Origin: Salinicola corii
GTDB taxonomy: Bacteria > Pseudomonadota > Gammaproteobacteria > Pseudomonadales > Halomonadaceae
Assembly: GCF_008298015.1 (NCBI RefSeq)
Contig: NZ_VTPX01000009.1
Location: 148,049-212,048, forward strand
Direction: 5' to 3'
DNA: 64,000 nucleotides
The stretch's first letter is position 1, and every line of letters starts with the position of its first letter. Under the pieces are notes generated by a model, which was given only the letters and a program-made list of their open reading frames with translations, ran no database searches and was not told the origin of the DNA. Below, piece after piece: positions 24,625 through 33,745 of this stretch. A program made the position numbers and the translations under genes.

Positions 24625-26000
24625 TCACCCCGGTATCACGAGTGATGAGCGTGGTGCTGCTGGGAGCGGGACTGGTCAGCCTGAGCAACAGCATGCTCAA
24701 CCCGGCACTGCCGGCTTTCATGCGCGCTTTCGAGATCGGGGCGGGTCGGGCCGGTGGCGTGGTGTCAGTGTTCATGGTCGCAATGGTGGTGGCGATGCCG
24801 CTCACCGGCTATCTCGGCCAGCGCTTCGGGGCCCGGCGGCTCTACCTGGGCGGCATCCTGCTGTTCTGTCTCGGCTCGGCGGTGGGGGCGCTGGCGGCCA
24901 GTTTCGTCGGCGTGCTGGCTGCGCGGGCGCTGCAGGGGGCCGCCAGCGGTCTGGTGATCCCGCTGTCGTTGCCGCTGCTGTTCAGCGTGGTGCCTCGGGA
25001 ACGCCGTGGCCGGATTTCCGGCACCTGGGCCGGCGTCGTCATGCTGGTGCCCGCGGTCGGCCCGTTGTGCGGTGCGCTGGTACTTCAGTCTCTCGACTGG
25101 CGCTGGCTCTTCGCGCTGAATCTGCCACTTGGCGCTCTCGCCTGGGGCTTGGCGGCGATCTGCCTGCCCGACGCTCCGAAGGCCGCCCCGAGGCGTGCGT
25201 TCGATGGTGTGGGATATGCGGGCATCGCCGGCGCGGTGGTGCTGGCCATGGCGGCGGGCGAAGCCTTCGCGCATGGCTGGCTACGAGTCGCCTCCCTGGG
25301 ACTGATGCTGGCTCTGGTCGCGGGCTGGGCATTCGTGCGCTGGGAGCGGCGGCACCCCGAGCCGTTGCTCGATCTTTCCATACTGACGCGGCGTGACTAC
25401 CGCCTCGGCGTGATCATCAGCGTGCTGCAGTCGATCAACATGTTCGGTTGCCTGGTGCTGGTGCCGCTGTGGGTCCAGGTGGTGATGGGGCAGAGCCCGC
25501 TGTGGACGGGCGTGGCGCTACTCTGCACTGCCCTATGCGCCGCCGCCGGTGGTCGGCTCGGCGGTATCTGGCTCGACCGCCGTGGACCGTTCCCGATGAT
25601 CCCGGTGGGGCTCGCGCTGAGCGCCGTCGCCACGCTGGCCCTGGGTCAGGTGGTCGGTGAGCTTTCGATCGTCGCGTTCTGCGCGCTGATGGCGCTGCGC
25701 GGCCTGGGCATCGGTTTCTCCTACCTGCCGGCCACGACGATCGCCCTTGGCGCGCTGCCTGATGACATCACCACACAGGGTGCCGCCGTCAACAACATGG
25801 CGCGTCGAGTCAGCGCGTCGCTGGCGATCGTGGCCGTCTCGTTCGCCATCGATGCCATGCCCGAACGGCACCTGCCGCTCGATCACACGCTATCGATTCT
25901 ATTTCTTGTCGTCGGGCTTTCGTCGCTCGCTGCACTGCCGTTCGCCTGGCGGCTGAGGGCGTGCACGAGCGAGCCCGACCCCTCGAGGAGGATGTCATGA
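24621..26000 (+). CDS. MFS siderophore exporter (DHA2-like)
   Basis: 459 residues from the ATG at 24621 (ATGA overlap with the decarboxylase gene). Polytopic with motif A-like TGYLGQRFGARRLYLGG between helices 2 and 3, and motif C-like GVVMLVPAVGPLCGALVLQ in helix 5, typical of drug/H+ antiporters. It corresponds in position and family to SbnD, the staphyloferrin B exporter. It probably pumps the finished siderophore into the periplasm. Ends with a 4-bp overlap onto the next synthetase gene. Confidence 0.88.
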   Translation: MITPVSRVMSVVLLGAGLVSLSNSMLNPALPAFMRAFEIGAGRAGGVVSVFMVAMVVAMPLTGYLGQRFGARRLYLGGILLFCLGSAVGALAASFVGVLAARALQGAASGLVIPLSLPLLFSVVPRERRGRISGTWAGVVMLVPAVGPLCGALVLQSLDWRWLFALNLPLGALAWGLAAICLPDAPKAAPRRAFDGVGYAGIAGAVVLAMAAGEAFAHGWLRVASLGLMLALVAGWAFVRWERRHPEPLLDLSILTRRDYRLGVIISVLQSINMFGCLVLVPLWVQVVMGQSPLWTGVALLCTALCAAAGGRLGGIWLDRRGPFPMIPVGLALSAVATLALGQVVGELSIVAFCALMALRGLGIGFSYLPATTIALGALPDDITTQGAAVNNMARRVSASLAIVAVSFAIDAMPERHLPLDHTLSILFLVVGLSSLAALPFAWRLRACTSEPDPSRRMS

Positions 26001-27913
26001 CTTCGTCTCTTGCCGGGCGCTCCGCGCTCGACGGGCAACGACCCGAACCGCACCCGCACCGGCCTGATGAAGCCCAGAGTGGTGATTGGCTGGAGGACCC
26101 GGTGGGCTGGCGTCACTATCCGCGTATCGCGCGCCGGGTGACGGGGCAACTGCTGCAGACGCTGCTCTACGAGGACGTGTTCGCGTGGCGGGCCTTCGCC
26201 CGTGAGGACGCCGATGGCGCCACTCACGATATTCACGTCACGCTCGATGAAGGTCTGCGCTACCGGGCCCGCGGTTGGTGTTTCCACGGCTTCTCGCTGA
26301 TTCGTCTCGACTTCGCGTCGCTGCGCCGTTGCGAGAGCGCGGCGAGCCACCCCGAAGACGGCGCGACGAGCGTGCTGTCATTGTCGCAACTGCTTGCCGA
26401 TCTGCAGACGCGAGTGGGGGCCGACGTGAGCCTCGAGCGTCTGACGCGGGAGCTCGAGCAGACCCTGCTCCACGATCTGCAGTCGGCCATCGCCCACACC
26501 TTTCACCCGTCACCGACCAAGCTGGCGGCGGATGCGCTCGAGCGCTATTTCATCGACGCGCACAGCTACCACCCGTGCTACAAGTCGCGCCTGGGCTTCT
26601 CGCTGGCGGACAACGCCCGCTACGGACCGGAGTTCGGCCATTCGTTCGCTGTGGTGTGGCTCGCGGTGCCGCGCGCGCTGAGCGTCGCCGTGAGCATCGA
26701 CGAAGACGCGGTGGATGCGTTTCTCGCCGCTCAGGCCGGCAGTGAGGTCGTGGCCCGCTTCGATGCCTGGCTGGCGGGGCAAGGCCGGTCCGCCGATACG
26801 ATGCGGTTGCTGCCGGTGCACCCCTGGCAGTGGCGGCATGCCGTCATGCGGGCGTTGCACGCCGAGATCGCCGACGGGCAGGTCGCCATGCTCGGGCAAG
26901 GCGAGCGGCGCTACACGCCGCAGCAGTCGATTCGCACACTGGCGCCCGTCGATGGTCGCGCGCCCTATCTGAAGCTGGCGATGAATCTGACCAACACTTC
27001 CAGCACGCGGCTGCTGGCTCGCCATACGGTCGTCAACGGGCCGATCGTCACGCGCTGGCTGAAGACGCTCATCGCCTCGGATCCCAAGGCCCGGGAGCGG
27101 GGCTTCGTGCTGCTGGGCGAAAACGTCGGCGTCAGCCTCGACGAGCGCGCCTTTCCCGAGCGCCAGTATGCCCGCGTCTATGGTATGACGGGGGCGCTGT
27201 GGCGGGAAAACGTCGCCCAGTACTTGCATGCCGGGGAACGCGCGGTGCCGTTCAACGGCTTGACGCAGTTGACGCGGGACGAAGCGGGTGAACCCGCGCG
27301 ACCCTTCATCGATCCGTGGGTTCGGCGCCACGGTCTCGAGGCGTGGGCTAAGCAGGTGATCGAGGTCGCCAGCGCGCCGCTTTTGCATCTGCTCTATGCC
27401 GAAGGCATCGCGCTCGAGTCCCACGGCCAGAATATCGTGCTGATCCACCGCGATGGCTGGCCCGGACGCGTGGCGCTCAAGGACGTCCACGACGGCGTGC
27501 GCTACAGCCGTGCGCACCTGGCTCACCCCGAGTGCGAGCCGGCCCTGGAGCCCGTGCCGCCACGTCACGCCGCGCTCAACCGCAACTCGTTTCTGCTCAC
27601 CGACGACCCGGCGGCGGTGCGCGACTACGTCTGCGACGCGTTCTACTTCATCGCGCTGGCCGATCTGGCGGTTTTCCTGTGGCGTCACTACGGGCTCGCC
27701 GAGTCCCGCTTCTGGCAGTTCGCCGGCGAGACCGTGCTGGCCTATCAGCAAGCCCATCCCGAGCATGCCGCGCGCTTCGATATCTTCGACGTCTTCAGCC
27801 CGCAGTGGAAGGTCGAGGCGCTGACGCGACGTCGACTGTTCGGGGACGACGTGCCGCAGGTCAAACAGGTGCCCAATCCGCTGGCGTCGTGGCGCGCCGG
27901 GGAGTATGAGTGA
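25997..27913 (+). CDS. NIS siderophore synthetase, IucA/IucC family (second)
   Basis: 638 residues from the ATG at 25997 with GAGGAGG upstream. Conserved NIS features: HSYHPCYKSRLGFS, LLPVHPWQWRHAV, QQSIRTLAPVDGRAPYLKLAM, LTNTSSTRLLARHTVVNGP, and C-terminal LESHGQNIVLIHRDGWPGRVALKD. It is the most canonical of the three and longer than the Staphylococcus proteins (~580). It should condense citrate or a citryl intermediate with an amine. Contiguous with the exporter before and the SbnG-like gene after. Confidence 0.93.
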   Translation: MTSSLAGRSALDGQRPEPHPHRPDEAQSGDWLEDPVGWRHYPRIARRVTGQLLQTLLYEDVFAWRAFAREDADGATHDIHVTLDEGLRYRARGWCFHGFSLIRLDFASLRRCESAASHPEDGATSVLSLSQLLADLQTRVGADVSLERLTRELEQTLLHDLQSAIAHTFHPSPTKLAADALERYFIDAHSYHPCYKSRLGFSLADNARYGPEFGHSFAVVWLAVPRALSVAVSIDEDAVDAFLAAQAGSEVVARFDAWLAGQGRSADTMRLLPVHPWQWRHAVMRALHAEIADGQVAMLGQGERRYTPQQSIRTLAPVDGRAPYLKLAMNLTNTSSTRLLARHTVVNGPIVTRWLKTLIASDPKARERGFVLLGENVGVSLDERAFPERQYARVYGMTGALWRENVAQYLHAGERAVPFNGLTQLTRDEAGEPARPFIDPWVRRHGLEAWAKQVIEVASAPLLHLLYAEGIALESHGQNIVLIHRDGWPGRVALKDVHDGVRYSRAHLAHPECEPALEPVPPRHAALNRNSFLLTDDPAAVRDYVCDAFYFIALADLAVFLWRHYGLAESRFWQFAGETVLAYQQAHPEHAARFDIFDVFSPQWKVEALTRRRLFGDDVPQVKQVPNPLASWRAGEYE

Positions 27914-28695
27914 TGGCCCGCATCAATCGATTGAAACGAGCGTTGTCGGCGGACCATGAGGTGTATGGCCTGCTGGCGTCGATGCCGACCCCGGCGTCGA
28001 TCGAGCTGATCGGCGAGGCGGGTTTCGACTTCGTGGTGATCGATACCGAACACGTGTTGATCAACCCGGAGACGATCGAAAACATGATCCGCACCGCCGA
28101 GCGCTACGACATCACGCCGCTGGTGCGTGTGCCGGATGCCGATCCCAAGCGCATCCTGCGTCTGCTCGATGGTGGCGCGCAGGGCATCGTGTTGCCCCAG
28201 GTGGAAAGTGCGATGACGCTGCGTGCCGCGATTCGCGCCAGCCGTTATGCCCCCGAGGGCGAGCGCAGTCTCAACGCCGGCCGTCCCGGGGCGTTTGGCC
28301 GTCATGCGCTCGCCGACTACGTCACCCAGGTCAACGCCGAGATCATGGTCGTGGCGATGATCGAGAGTGCCGCTGGCGTGGAGAACATCGACGAGATCGT
28401 GGCGGTGAATGGGCTCGACCTGATTCTCGAGGGCGCGGCGGATCTCTCGCAGTCCCTCGGCGTGAGCTGGCAGACCGATCACCCCAAGGTTCGCGCAGCG
28501 CTCGAGCGCACCGCCGATGCCTGCCGCGCGCACGACATTCCCTACTGCGCCTTTCTGCGTCAGGGCGGGCTACGTGCCTGCTGGCAGGCGCGGGGTGTCA
28601 ACGCCTTCATGCTCGGCGACGAGCGCGGTATCGCTTTCCGAGCGCTTCAGAGCGCGCTTAACAACGTCAAGCAGGAAACGGAGTCCCTTTCATGA
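27913..28695 (+). CDS. SbnG-like citrate synthase, HpcH/HpaI aldolase fold
   Basis: 260 residues; ATG at 27913 shares a base with the previous stop, GGGGAG 9 nt upstream; a GTG one codon earlier is also possible. Aldolase class II fold: FVVIDTEHVLIN (His47), PLVRVPDAD (Arg72), GIVLPQVESA, VVAMIESAAGV (Glu151), and ILEGAADLSQSLG (Asp177) where most aldolases have GPADLS. In staphyloferrin B loci the homologue SbnG makes citrate from oxaloacetate and acetyl-CoA, bypassing the TCA enzyme. Placement between two NIS synthetases supports the same job. Confidence 0.9.
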   Translation: MARINRLKRALSADHEVYGLLASMPTPASIELIGEAGFDFVVIDTEHVLINPETIENMIRTAERYDITPLVRVPDADPKRILRLLDGGAQGIVLPQVESAMTLRAAIRASRYAPEGERSLNAGRPGAFGRHALADYVTQVNAEIMVVAMIESAAGVENIDEIVAVNGLDLILEGAADLSQSLGVSWQTDHPKVRAALERTADACRAHDIPYCAFLRQGGLRACWQARGVNAFMLGDERGIAFRALQSALNNVKQETESLS

Positions 28696-30641
28696 CCGAT
28701 CATGAACGTCAAGCCGCCGAGCGGCAGATTTTGCGCACGCTGGTGGATGCACTGTTGGCCGAGAACCTGTTCGGTGGAGTGCCGACACGTTGGCTCACCG
28801 CGGAGGACGCGGAGATGGCGGCATTTCCGTGCGTCCTGCGCGATGGATCGAAGGTGAGCGTCCACTGGCGGTTGTGGTGGTGCTCCCTTGGGCAGGATAG
28901 CGGTGATGGTCTGGCATTCTGGGTTCAGCCGGGCATCACCCAGACCTGGTGTCTGGTGCCGGGGAGTTGGGTCTGGCGACTGCCTGTCGGGCTTGAGGGG
29001 CTGCCGCTCCCGGCGGGTAGCGCGGGTGGCCGTGAGCCGGAGGCGCTCTCGCCCGAGGGGCTGATGCGGTGGCTGTTCGCGGCGACGCATCCGGCGTCGA
29101 CGACGCCCACGGCGGGGGAGTCGGTATTTCTCGAGGCGCTGGAGACCAGTGTGTGGCAGCGCGCACGCTCCCAACGTCACCGTATCGACCCCGCGCGCAC
29201 GGTCACGGGCTCCGTACTCGCGCGTTTTACCGCGCTGGAGCAGTGGGCCTCGCTGCGGGATCGTCCCTATCATCCGACGGCCAAGGCCAAACAGGGTCTG
29301 GATGCGACCGATTACGCAGCCTACGTCGCCGAGTTCGACGCCGACATCGCGCTTTGCTGGGTCGCGATTCGCCGCGCCCAATCGATGACGGGGGCCGGTG
29401 TGGCAGACGGTGAGTCGCCGGCCGACTGGCTGCTGGACGCCCGCGCGCGGTCAGCCCTGCAAGACGAGATGCGCGCGCGCGGGTTGGACGAGACGCACGT
29501 GGCGATACCCATGCATCCGTGGCAGCGCGAGCACGCGGTGCCACGCTGGCTGGCGGAGGCGTTCGCCGCCGGGGCGTGCGTGGATCTCGAAACGCGTTCG
29601 CCGGGGTGGAAGGCCAGCTCGTCGCTTCGCTCGCTACTGCCGACACGGGAATCGCCGCACACGCTCAAGCTGCCGATGGCGGTGCACTCTCTCGGCGCTT
29701 CGCGCTATCTGCCGGCGGTGAAGATGATCAACGGCGACCTGAGCGCCGCCTTGCTGGCGCAGGCGCGTGCGCTGGACCCTCGGTTGGGCGAGGCGCTGCA
29801 CCTGTGCGACGAGGGGCGCTGGTGGGCCTACCTGCCACAAGACGCCACGCTGTTCGACGAGGCGCCGCGTCATCTTTCCGCGATGGTGCGCAGCTATCCC
29901 ACGCCACTGCTGGAGGATGCGCGTTATCAACTGGTGCCGATGGCGACGCTCGGAACGCCCCTGGACGCGCCGCGTCATCATCCGTTCGACGACTGGCTTC
30001 AGCAGCGTGGCTGGAAAGCCAGCGCCGACAATGTCCGTCGATTGCTGGGTGAGGTGTGCGAGCGTTTCTTCGAACTCTGCCTACGGCTCTTCCGACTTGG
30101 CATGCTCCCCGAGGTTCACGGTCAGAACGCCGTGATGGTGTTGCACGAGGGCCGGGTCCAGGGTCTTCTGCTGCGCGATCATGACTCTCTGCGCATCGCG
30201 GTGCCACGGCTCGAGGCCCATGGCATGGCGGATCCCTGCTATCGCATCAAGCCAGGGCATGCCAACACGCTCTACCACGATGATCTCGGTGAGTTGCTGT
30301 TCTGGTTGCAAACCTTGGCGATTCAGGTCAACGTGCGCTCCATTGTGGATACAATCGCTTCTCATTACGATATTTCGGAAGTTACGCTTTGGCACGAAGT
30401 CGCGGATCAGCTCCATCGCCAGATCGACGATCTGCCGTTCTCGACGGCGGATCGCGAGATGCTGAACCGGCGTCTGTTCGAGGCGTCGCACTGGCCATTC
30501 AAACACCTGATCGGGCCGATCATCCAGCGCGCGGGCGGACCGGGCAGCATGCCCTTCAGCACGGGCGAAGCGATCAACCCGTTCCAGGCGATTGGCTGGC
30601 AGCGGCGCCGCGTGGGGGAAGCGACGACCGCCGACGCCTGA
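28692..30641 (+). CDS. NIS siderophore synthetase, IucA/IucC family (third)
   Basis: 649 residues, ATG at 28692 overlapping the SbnG-like stop (ATGA). Family motifs: RPYHPTAKAKQGLD, MHPWQREHAVPRWL, SSLRSLLPTRESPHTLKLPM, and EVHGQNAVMVLHEGRVQGLLLRDHDSL at the C-terminal palm. The N-terminal 150 residues are more diverged than in the second copy. It completes a set of three synthetases, the number in staphyloferrin B loci (SbnC, E, F). The next gene begins 125 bp later, the largest gap inside the operon. Confidence 0.92.
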   Translation: MTDHERQAAERQILRTLVDALLAENLFGGVPTRWLTAEDAEMAAFPCVLRDGSKVSVHWRLWWCSLGQDSGDGLAFWVQPGITQTWCLVPGSWVWRLPVGLEGLPLPAGSAGGREPEALSPEGLMRWLFAATHPASTTPTAGESVFLEALETSVWQRARSQRHRIDPARTVTGSVLARFTALEQWASLRDRPYHPTAKAKQGLDATDYAAYVAEFDADIALCWVAIRRAQSMTGAGVADGESPADWLLDARARSALQDEMRARGLDETHVAIPMHPWQREHAVPRWLAEAFAAGACVDLETRSPGWKASSSLRSLLPTRESPHTLKLPMAVHSLGASRYLPAVKMINGDLSAALLAQARALDPRLGEALHLCDEGRWWAYLPQDATLFDEAPRHLSAMVRSYPTPLLEDARYQLVPMATLGTPLDAPRHHPFDDWLQQRGWKASADNVRRLLGEVCERFFELCLRLFRLGMLPEVHGQNAVMVLHEGRVQGLLLRDHDSLRIAVPRLEAHGMADPCYRIKPGHANTLYHDDLGELLFWLQTLAIQVNVRSIVDTIASHYDISEVTLWHEVADQLHRQIDDLPFSTADREMLNRRLFEASHWPFKHLIGPIIQRAGGPGSMPFSTGEAINPFQAIGWQRRRVGEATTADA

Positions 30642-30766
30642 GCGATTCCACGCTGGGCGCCGCTGGGGCCTTGGGTTCCGATTCGCTCCCGAATTCGGTA
30701 TCGGGTCCGGTTCCACGAACGGCTCTGGGTTCGATAACGACCTTGGCGTCGGGTTCGATATCAGCC
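30642..30766 (+). repeat. degenerate short repeats between synthetase and binding-protein genes
   Basis: Several imperfect copies of GGGTTCGAT or GGTTCCG-like words (around 30672, 30706, 30727 and 30751). The frame of the next gene is open across it and would encode a Gly/Ser-rich segment, but no ribosome site supports that. Confidence 0.4.
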
Positions 30767-31702
30767 ATGACCTCGCGCCGGCACGTGCTCGCCATGCTGC
30801 TGGCTCTGGCGACCCTGCCGGCGCTGGCGCGGGCAGGCACGTCGTCGGGGGCCGAGGCGCGGGGGACAGAAAAGACGAGTTCGCGCCGCGTGGTGACCCT
30901 ATTTCAGGGTGCGACGGACACCGCCGTCGCGCTCGGGGTGGTTCCCGTTGGCGTCGTCGAGTCCTGGCTCGACAAGCCGGTCTACCCCTATCTGCGCGCG
31001 GCCCTGGCCGACACCACGCTGGTGGGTCTGGAGACCCAGCCAAGCCTCGAGGACATCGCGCTGCTCGCGCCCGATCTGATCGTCGCCTCGCGATTTCGAC
31101 ATCAGCGTATCGAGCCACTGCTGTCGGCCCTGGCGCCGGTGGTGATGCTGGACGACATCTATCGCTACCGGGATACGCTGACGGTCATGGCGAGTGCGCT
31201 CGGTCTGGAGGTGCGCGCACAAGCGTTGAACGCACGCCTCGCGGCACGACTGGCGCAGTTGCGTGCCCGGTTGAAAGCGCACTTCGGGGTGCGCTGGCCA
31301 CTGACGGTGTCGTTGATCGATGTGCGGGCCAACGAGGTGCGCAGCTATCTGGCCCCCAGTTTCGGCGGTTCGGTGCTGGCCGCCCTGGGGTTTCGCTGGA
31401 ACGCGGCGCAACGCCGGCTTTCCGGCGTCCTGGTCAAGTTGAGCGGCATCGAGAGCCTGCCGACACTGGATGCCGAGGTATTCTTCGTCATGCGTCACAG
31501 CCGCGGTGCCGCCGTGGCTGCGCACTACCGGCGGCTGCAGGCGCATCTGCTGTGGCAGCGGATGGATGCGCCGCGCCACGGCGAGGTCCGCGAGGTAGAC
31601 GCCATCGACTGGAGTCTTTCGGGTGGCATTCTCGGCGTCTTCGCCATGCTCGACGACGTCGATGCCTGGCTCGCGGCCGATGAACGGCGGGCGCGGACAT
31701 GA
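30767..31702 (+). CDS. iron-siderophore ABC transporter substrate-binding protein
   Basis: 311 residues from the ATG at 30767. The leader TSRRHVLAMLLALATLPALARA has a twin-arginine followed by a hydrophobic core, so Tat export is possible. Type III binding-protein motifs: VTLFQGATDTAVALGVVPVGVVES, LVGLETQPSLEDIALLAPDLIVAS, and VMLDDIYRYRDTLTVMASALG, like FecB/FhuD. It should bind the ferric siderophore in the periplasm and deliver it to the permease encoded next (ATGA overlap). Confidence 0.88.
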   Translation: MTSRRHVLAMLLALATLPALARAGTSSGAEARGTEKTSSRRVVTLFQGATDTAVALGVVPVGVVESWLDKPVYPYLRAALADTTLVGLETQPSLEDIALLAPDLIVASRFRHQRIEPLLSALAPVVMLDDIYRYRDTLTVMASALGLEVRAQALNARLAARLAQLRARLKAHFGVRWPLTVSLIDVRANEVRSYLAPSFGGSVLAALGFRWNAAQRRLSGVLVKLSGIESLPTLDAEVFFVMRHSRGAAVAAHYRRLQAHLLWQRMDAPRHGEVREVDAIDWSLSGGILGVFAMLDDVDAWLAADERRART

Positions 31703-32721
31703 ATGCCCATGGACGGTGGGGGCAGGGCCGCCGGGCGCGGCGACGGCTCTTGGCATGGTCGGGCCTGCTGCTGCTGGCGATGGCGGTCAGCCTGATGGCC
31801 GGCTCCCGATGGCTCGGCCCCGAGGCGCTGTGGCACGCGCTATGGTCGCCGTCGCCGACCAACGTCGACGACCTGCTGGTTCGCACCACCCGCACGCCCC
31901 GCACGCTGTTGGCGGCGGTGGTGGGCGCGAGCCTCGGCGTCGCCGGCGGCATCATGCAGACGCTGACCCGCAACCCGCTGGCGGCGCCGGGGCTGCTGGG
32001 CGTCAACGCGGGCGCGCTGTTCGTCGTGGTGATGTTGGTCACGCTCGGGGGCGACCTGCCGGCCGCCGTGACCCACCTGGGCGCGTTCGGCGGCGCGGCA
32101 CTGGCCGTCGCGCTGGTATGGGGTGTGGCGATGCGGCGGGGGCATTCCGTGGGGCCGCTACGGTTGCTGCTGGCCGGGGCGGCGTTGACGGCGCTCTTTC
32201 ACGCCTTCAGCCAGGCGCTGCTGGTGGTCGATCAGCAGGGCCTGGATTCGGTGCTGTTCTGGCTCGCCGGTTCGGTGGCCGGCCGTCCCCTGGCGGGCAG
32301 TTGGCCGATGCTGATCGTGGCGCTGATCGCGCTCGTTGCCTGCGCGCCGTTCCTGCGCCAGTGGAACGTGCTGGCCGCGGGGGAAGCGGTCGCAATCGGC
32401 GCCGGCGTGGCCGTGCGTCGGCTACAGCTGGTCTCGGTCGCGCTGATCGTGGTGCTGGCGGGGGCCTCGGTCACGCTGGCGGGCAATATCGCGTTCGTCG
32501 GACTGATCGTGCCGCATCTCGCGCGGCGGCTGGCGACGCCGGACCATCGTGAGTGGCTGCCGCTGGCGGCCGTGATCGGTGCCGTGCTGCTGCTGCTGGC
32601 GGACGTGGCCGCACGCACGCTGATCCTGCCCCGGGAGATACCGCTGGGGGTCATGACCGCGCTGCTCGGCGCGCCGTTTTTCATGTGGCTGGTGCGGCGT
32701 CAGGGAGTGCAACATGGCTGA
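31699..32721 (+). CDS. FecCD-family iron-siderophore permease (first)
   Basis: 340 residues, start overlapping the binding-protein stop by 4 bp. Around nine to ten hydrophobic helices; family motifs RTPRTLLAAVVGASLGVAGGIMQ, TRNPLAAPGLLGVNAGA, FWLAGSVAGRP, and NIAFVGLIVPHLARRLATPDH, the cytoplasmic loop that contacts the ATPase. One half of the permease heterodimer. Overlaps the second permease gene by 8 bp. Confidence 0.92.
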   Translation: MNAHGRWGQGRRARRRLLAWSGLLLLAMAVSLMAGSRWLGPEALWHALWSPSPTNVDDLLVRTTRTPRTLLAAVVGASLGVAGGIMQTLTRNPLAAPGLLGVNAGALFVVVMLVTLGGDLPAAVTHLGAFGGAALAVALVWGVAMRRGHSVGPLRLLLAGAALTALFHAFSQALLVVDQQGLDSVLFWLAGSVAGRPLAGSWPMLIVALIALVACAPFLRQWNVLAAGEAVAIGAGVAVRRLQLVSVALIVVLAGASVTLAGNIAFVGLIVPHLARRLATPDHREWLPLAAVIGAVLLLLADVAARTLILPREIPLGVMTALLGAPFFMWLVRRQGVQHG

Positions 32722-33742
32722 CGTGCGGGCGCTACGTATCGGCGGGTTTTCGCGCGCGATCGTCTGGCGGCCCTGGTGGCGCGTGCTGGCGGTCGGGGTG
32801 GCGCTGCTGCTCTCGCTTTCGAGCTGCCTGGCACTGGGCAAGGTGCCGCTGGGGCCCACGGCGCTGTGGCATGCGCTCTGCACGCCCTCTAGCGACACGG
32901 GGCTCATCGTCTGGCAACTGCGGTTGCCGAGGATTCTGCTGGGCGCATTGGTCGGTGGGGCGCTGGCGCTTTCCGGCTGGCTGTTGCAGCAGGTGATGCG
33001 CAATCCGCTGGCCTCGCCGGATACCCTGGGTGTCACCAGCGGTGCCAGCGCGGCAGCGGTGGGCTATCTCTCGCTGCTGGCCGCCGATTCCGGCAGCGCC
33101 TGGCTGCCGCTGGCGGCGGCGGCCGGGGCGCTGGTGGCAGTGGGCCTCGTCTACCGGCTGGCATGGCATCGAGGCACGACGCCGCTGCGCCTGGTGCTGA
33201 TGGGGATCGGGCTGTCGGCGTTGCTGACGGCGGCGACCACCTATCTGCTGGTGTCCAGTGCGTTTTCGACCACGCTGTCGGCCTACGTGTGGCTGACGGG
33301 CAGCGTCTACGGCGGTAACTGGTCCGACGTGGCGCGTCTGGCCGTTGGCGTTGCCGTCGCGCTCGTGGCCATGGGAGCGTTGATGCGCCACGCGCTGCTG
33401 GCGGGGGTCGACGACGCGCTGGCGGTCGGCATTGGGGTACGCGTGCAGGTGATGCGCGGCGCGCTCACGCTGCTGGCGGCGGTGCTTGCTGGGCTGGCGG
33501 TGGCCTGGGGTGGGGCGATCGCGTTCGTGGGGCTGATCGCGCCGCATCTCGCCAAACGCCTGGTACGCATACCCGGCACGGCGCAGGTAGTGATGTCGAT
33601 CGCACTCGGTGCGATCATCGTCATGCTGGCGGATCTGGCTGGACGCACGCTGTTCCTGCCGCGGGATCTCCCGGCGGGCTTGTTCGTGGCGGCCATCGGG
33701 GCGCCATTCTTTCTGATGTTGCTGATTCGACAGGTGCGCTGA
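32714..33742 (+). CDS. FecCD-family iron-siderophore permease (second)
   Basis: 342 residues, ATG at 32714 preceded by GGGAG. Same family as its neighbour but a distinct paralogue: RLPRILLGALVGGALALSGWLLQ, MRNPLASPDTLGVTSGASA, VWLTGSVYGGNW and GAIAFVGLIAPHLAKRLVR. Forms the transmembrane channel with the first permease. The ATPase gene begins 3 bp after its stop. Confidence 0.92.
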   Translation: MADVRALRIGGFSRAIVWRPWWRVLAVGVALLLSLSSCLALGKVPLGPTALWHALCTPSSDTGLIVWQLRLPRILLGALVGGALALSGWLLQQVMRNPLASPDTLGVTSGASAAAVGYLSLLAADSGSAWLPLAAAAGALVAVGLVYRLAWHRGTTPLRLVLMGIGLSALLTAATTYLLVSSAFSTTLSAYVWLTGSVYGGNWSDVARLAVGVAVALVAMGALMRHALLAGVDDALAVGIGVRVQVMRGALTLLAAVLAGLAVAWGGAIAFVGLIAPHLAKRLVRIPGTAQVVMSIALGAIIVMLADLAGRTLFLPRDLPAGLFVAAIGAPFFLMLLIRQVR

Positions 33743-33745
33743 TCC

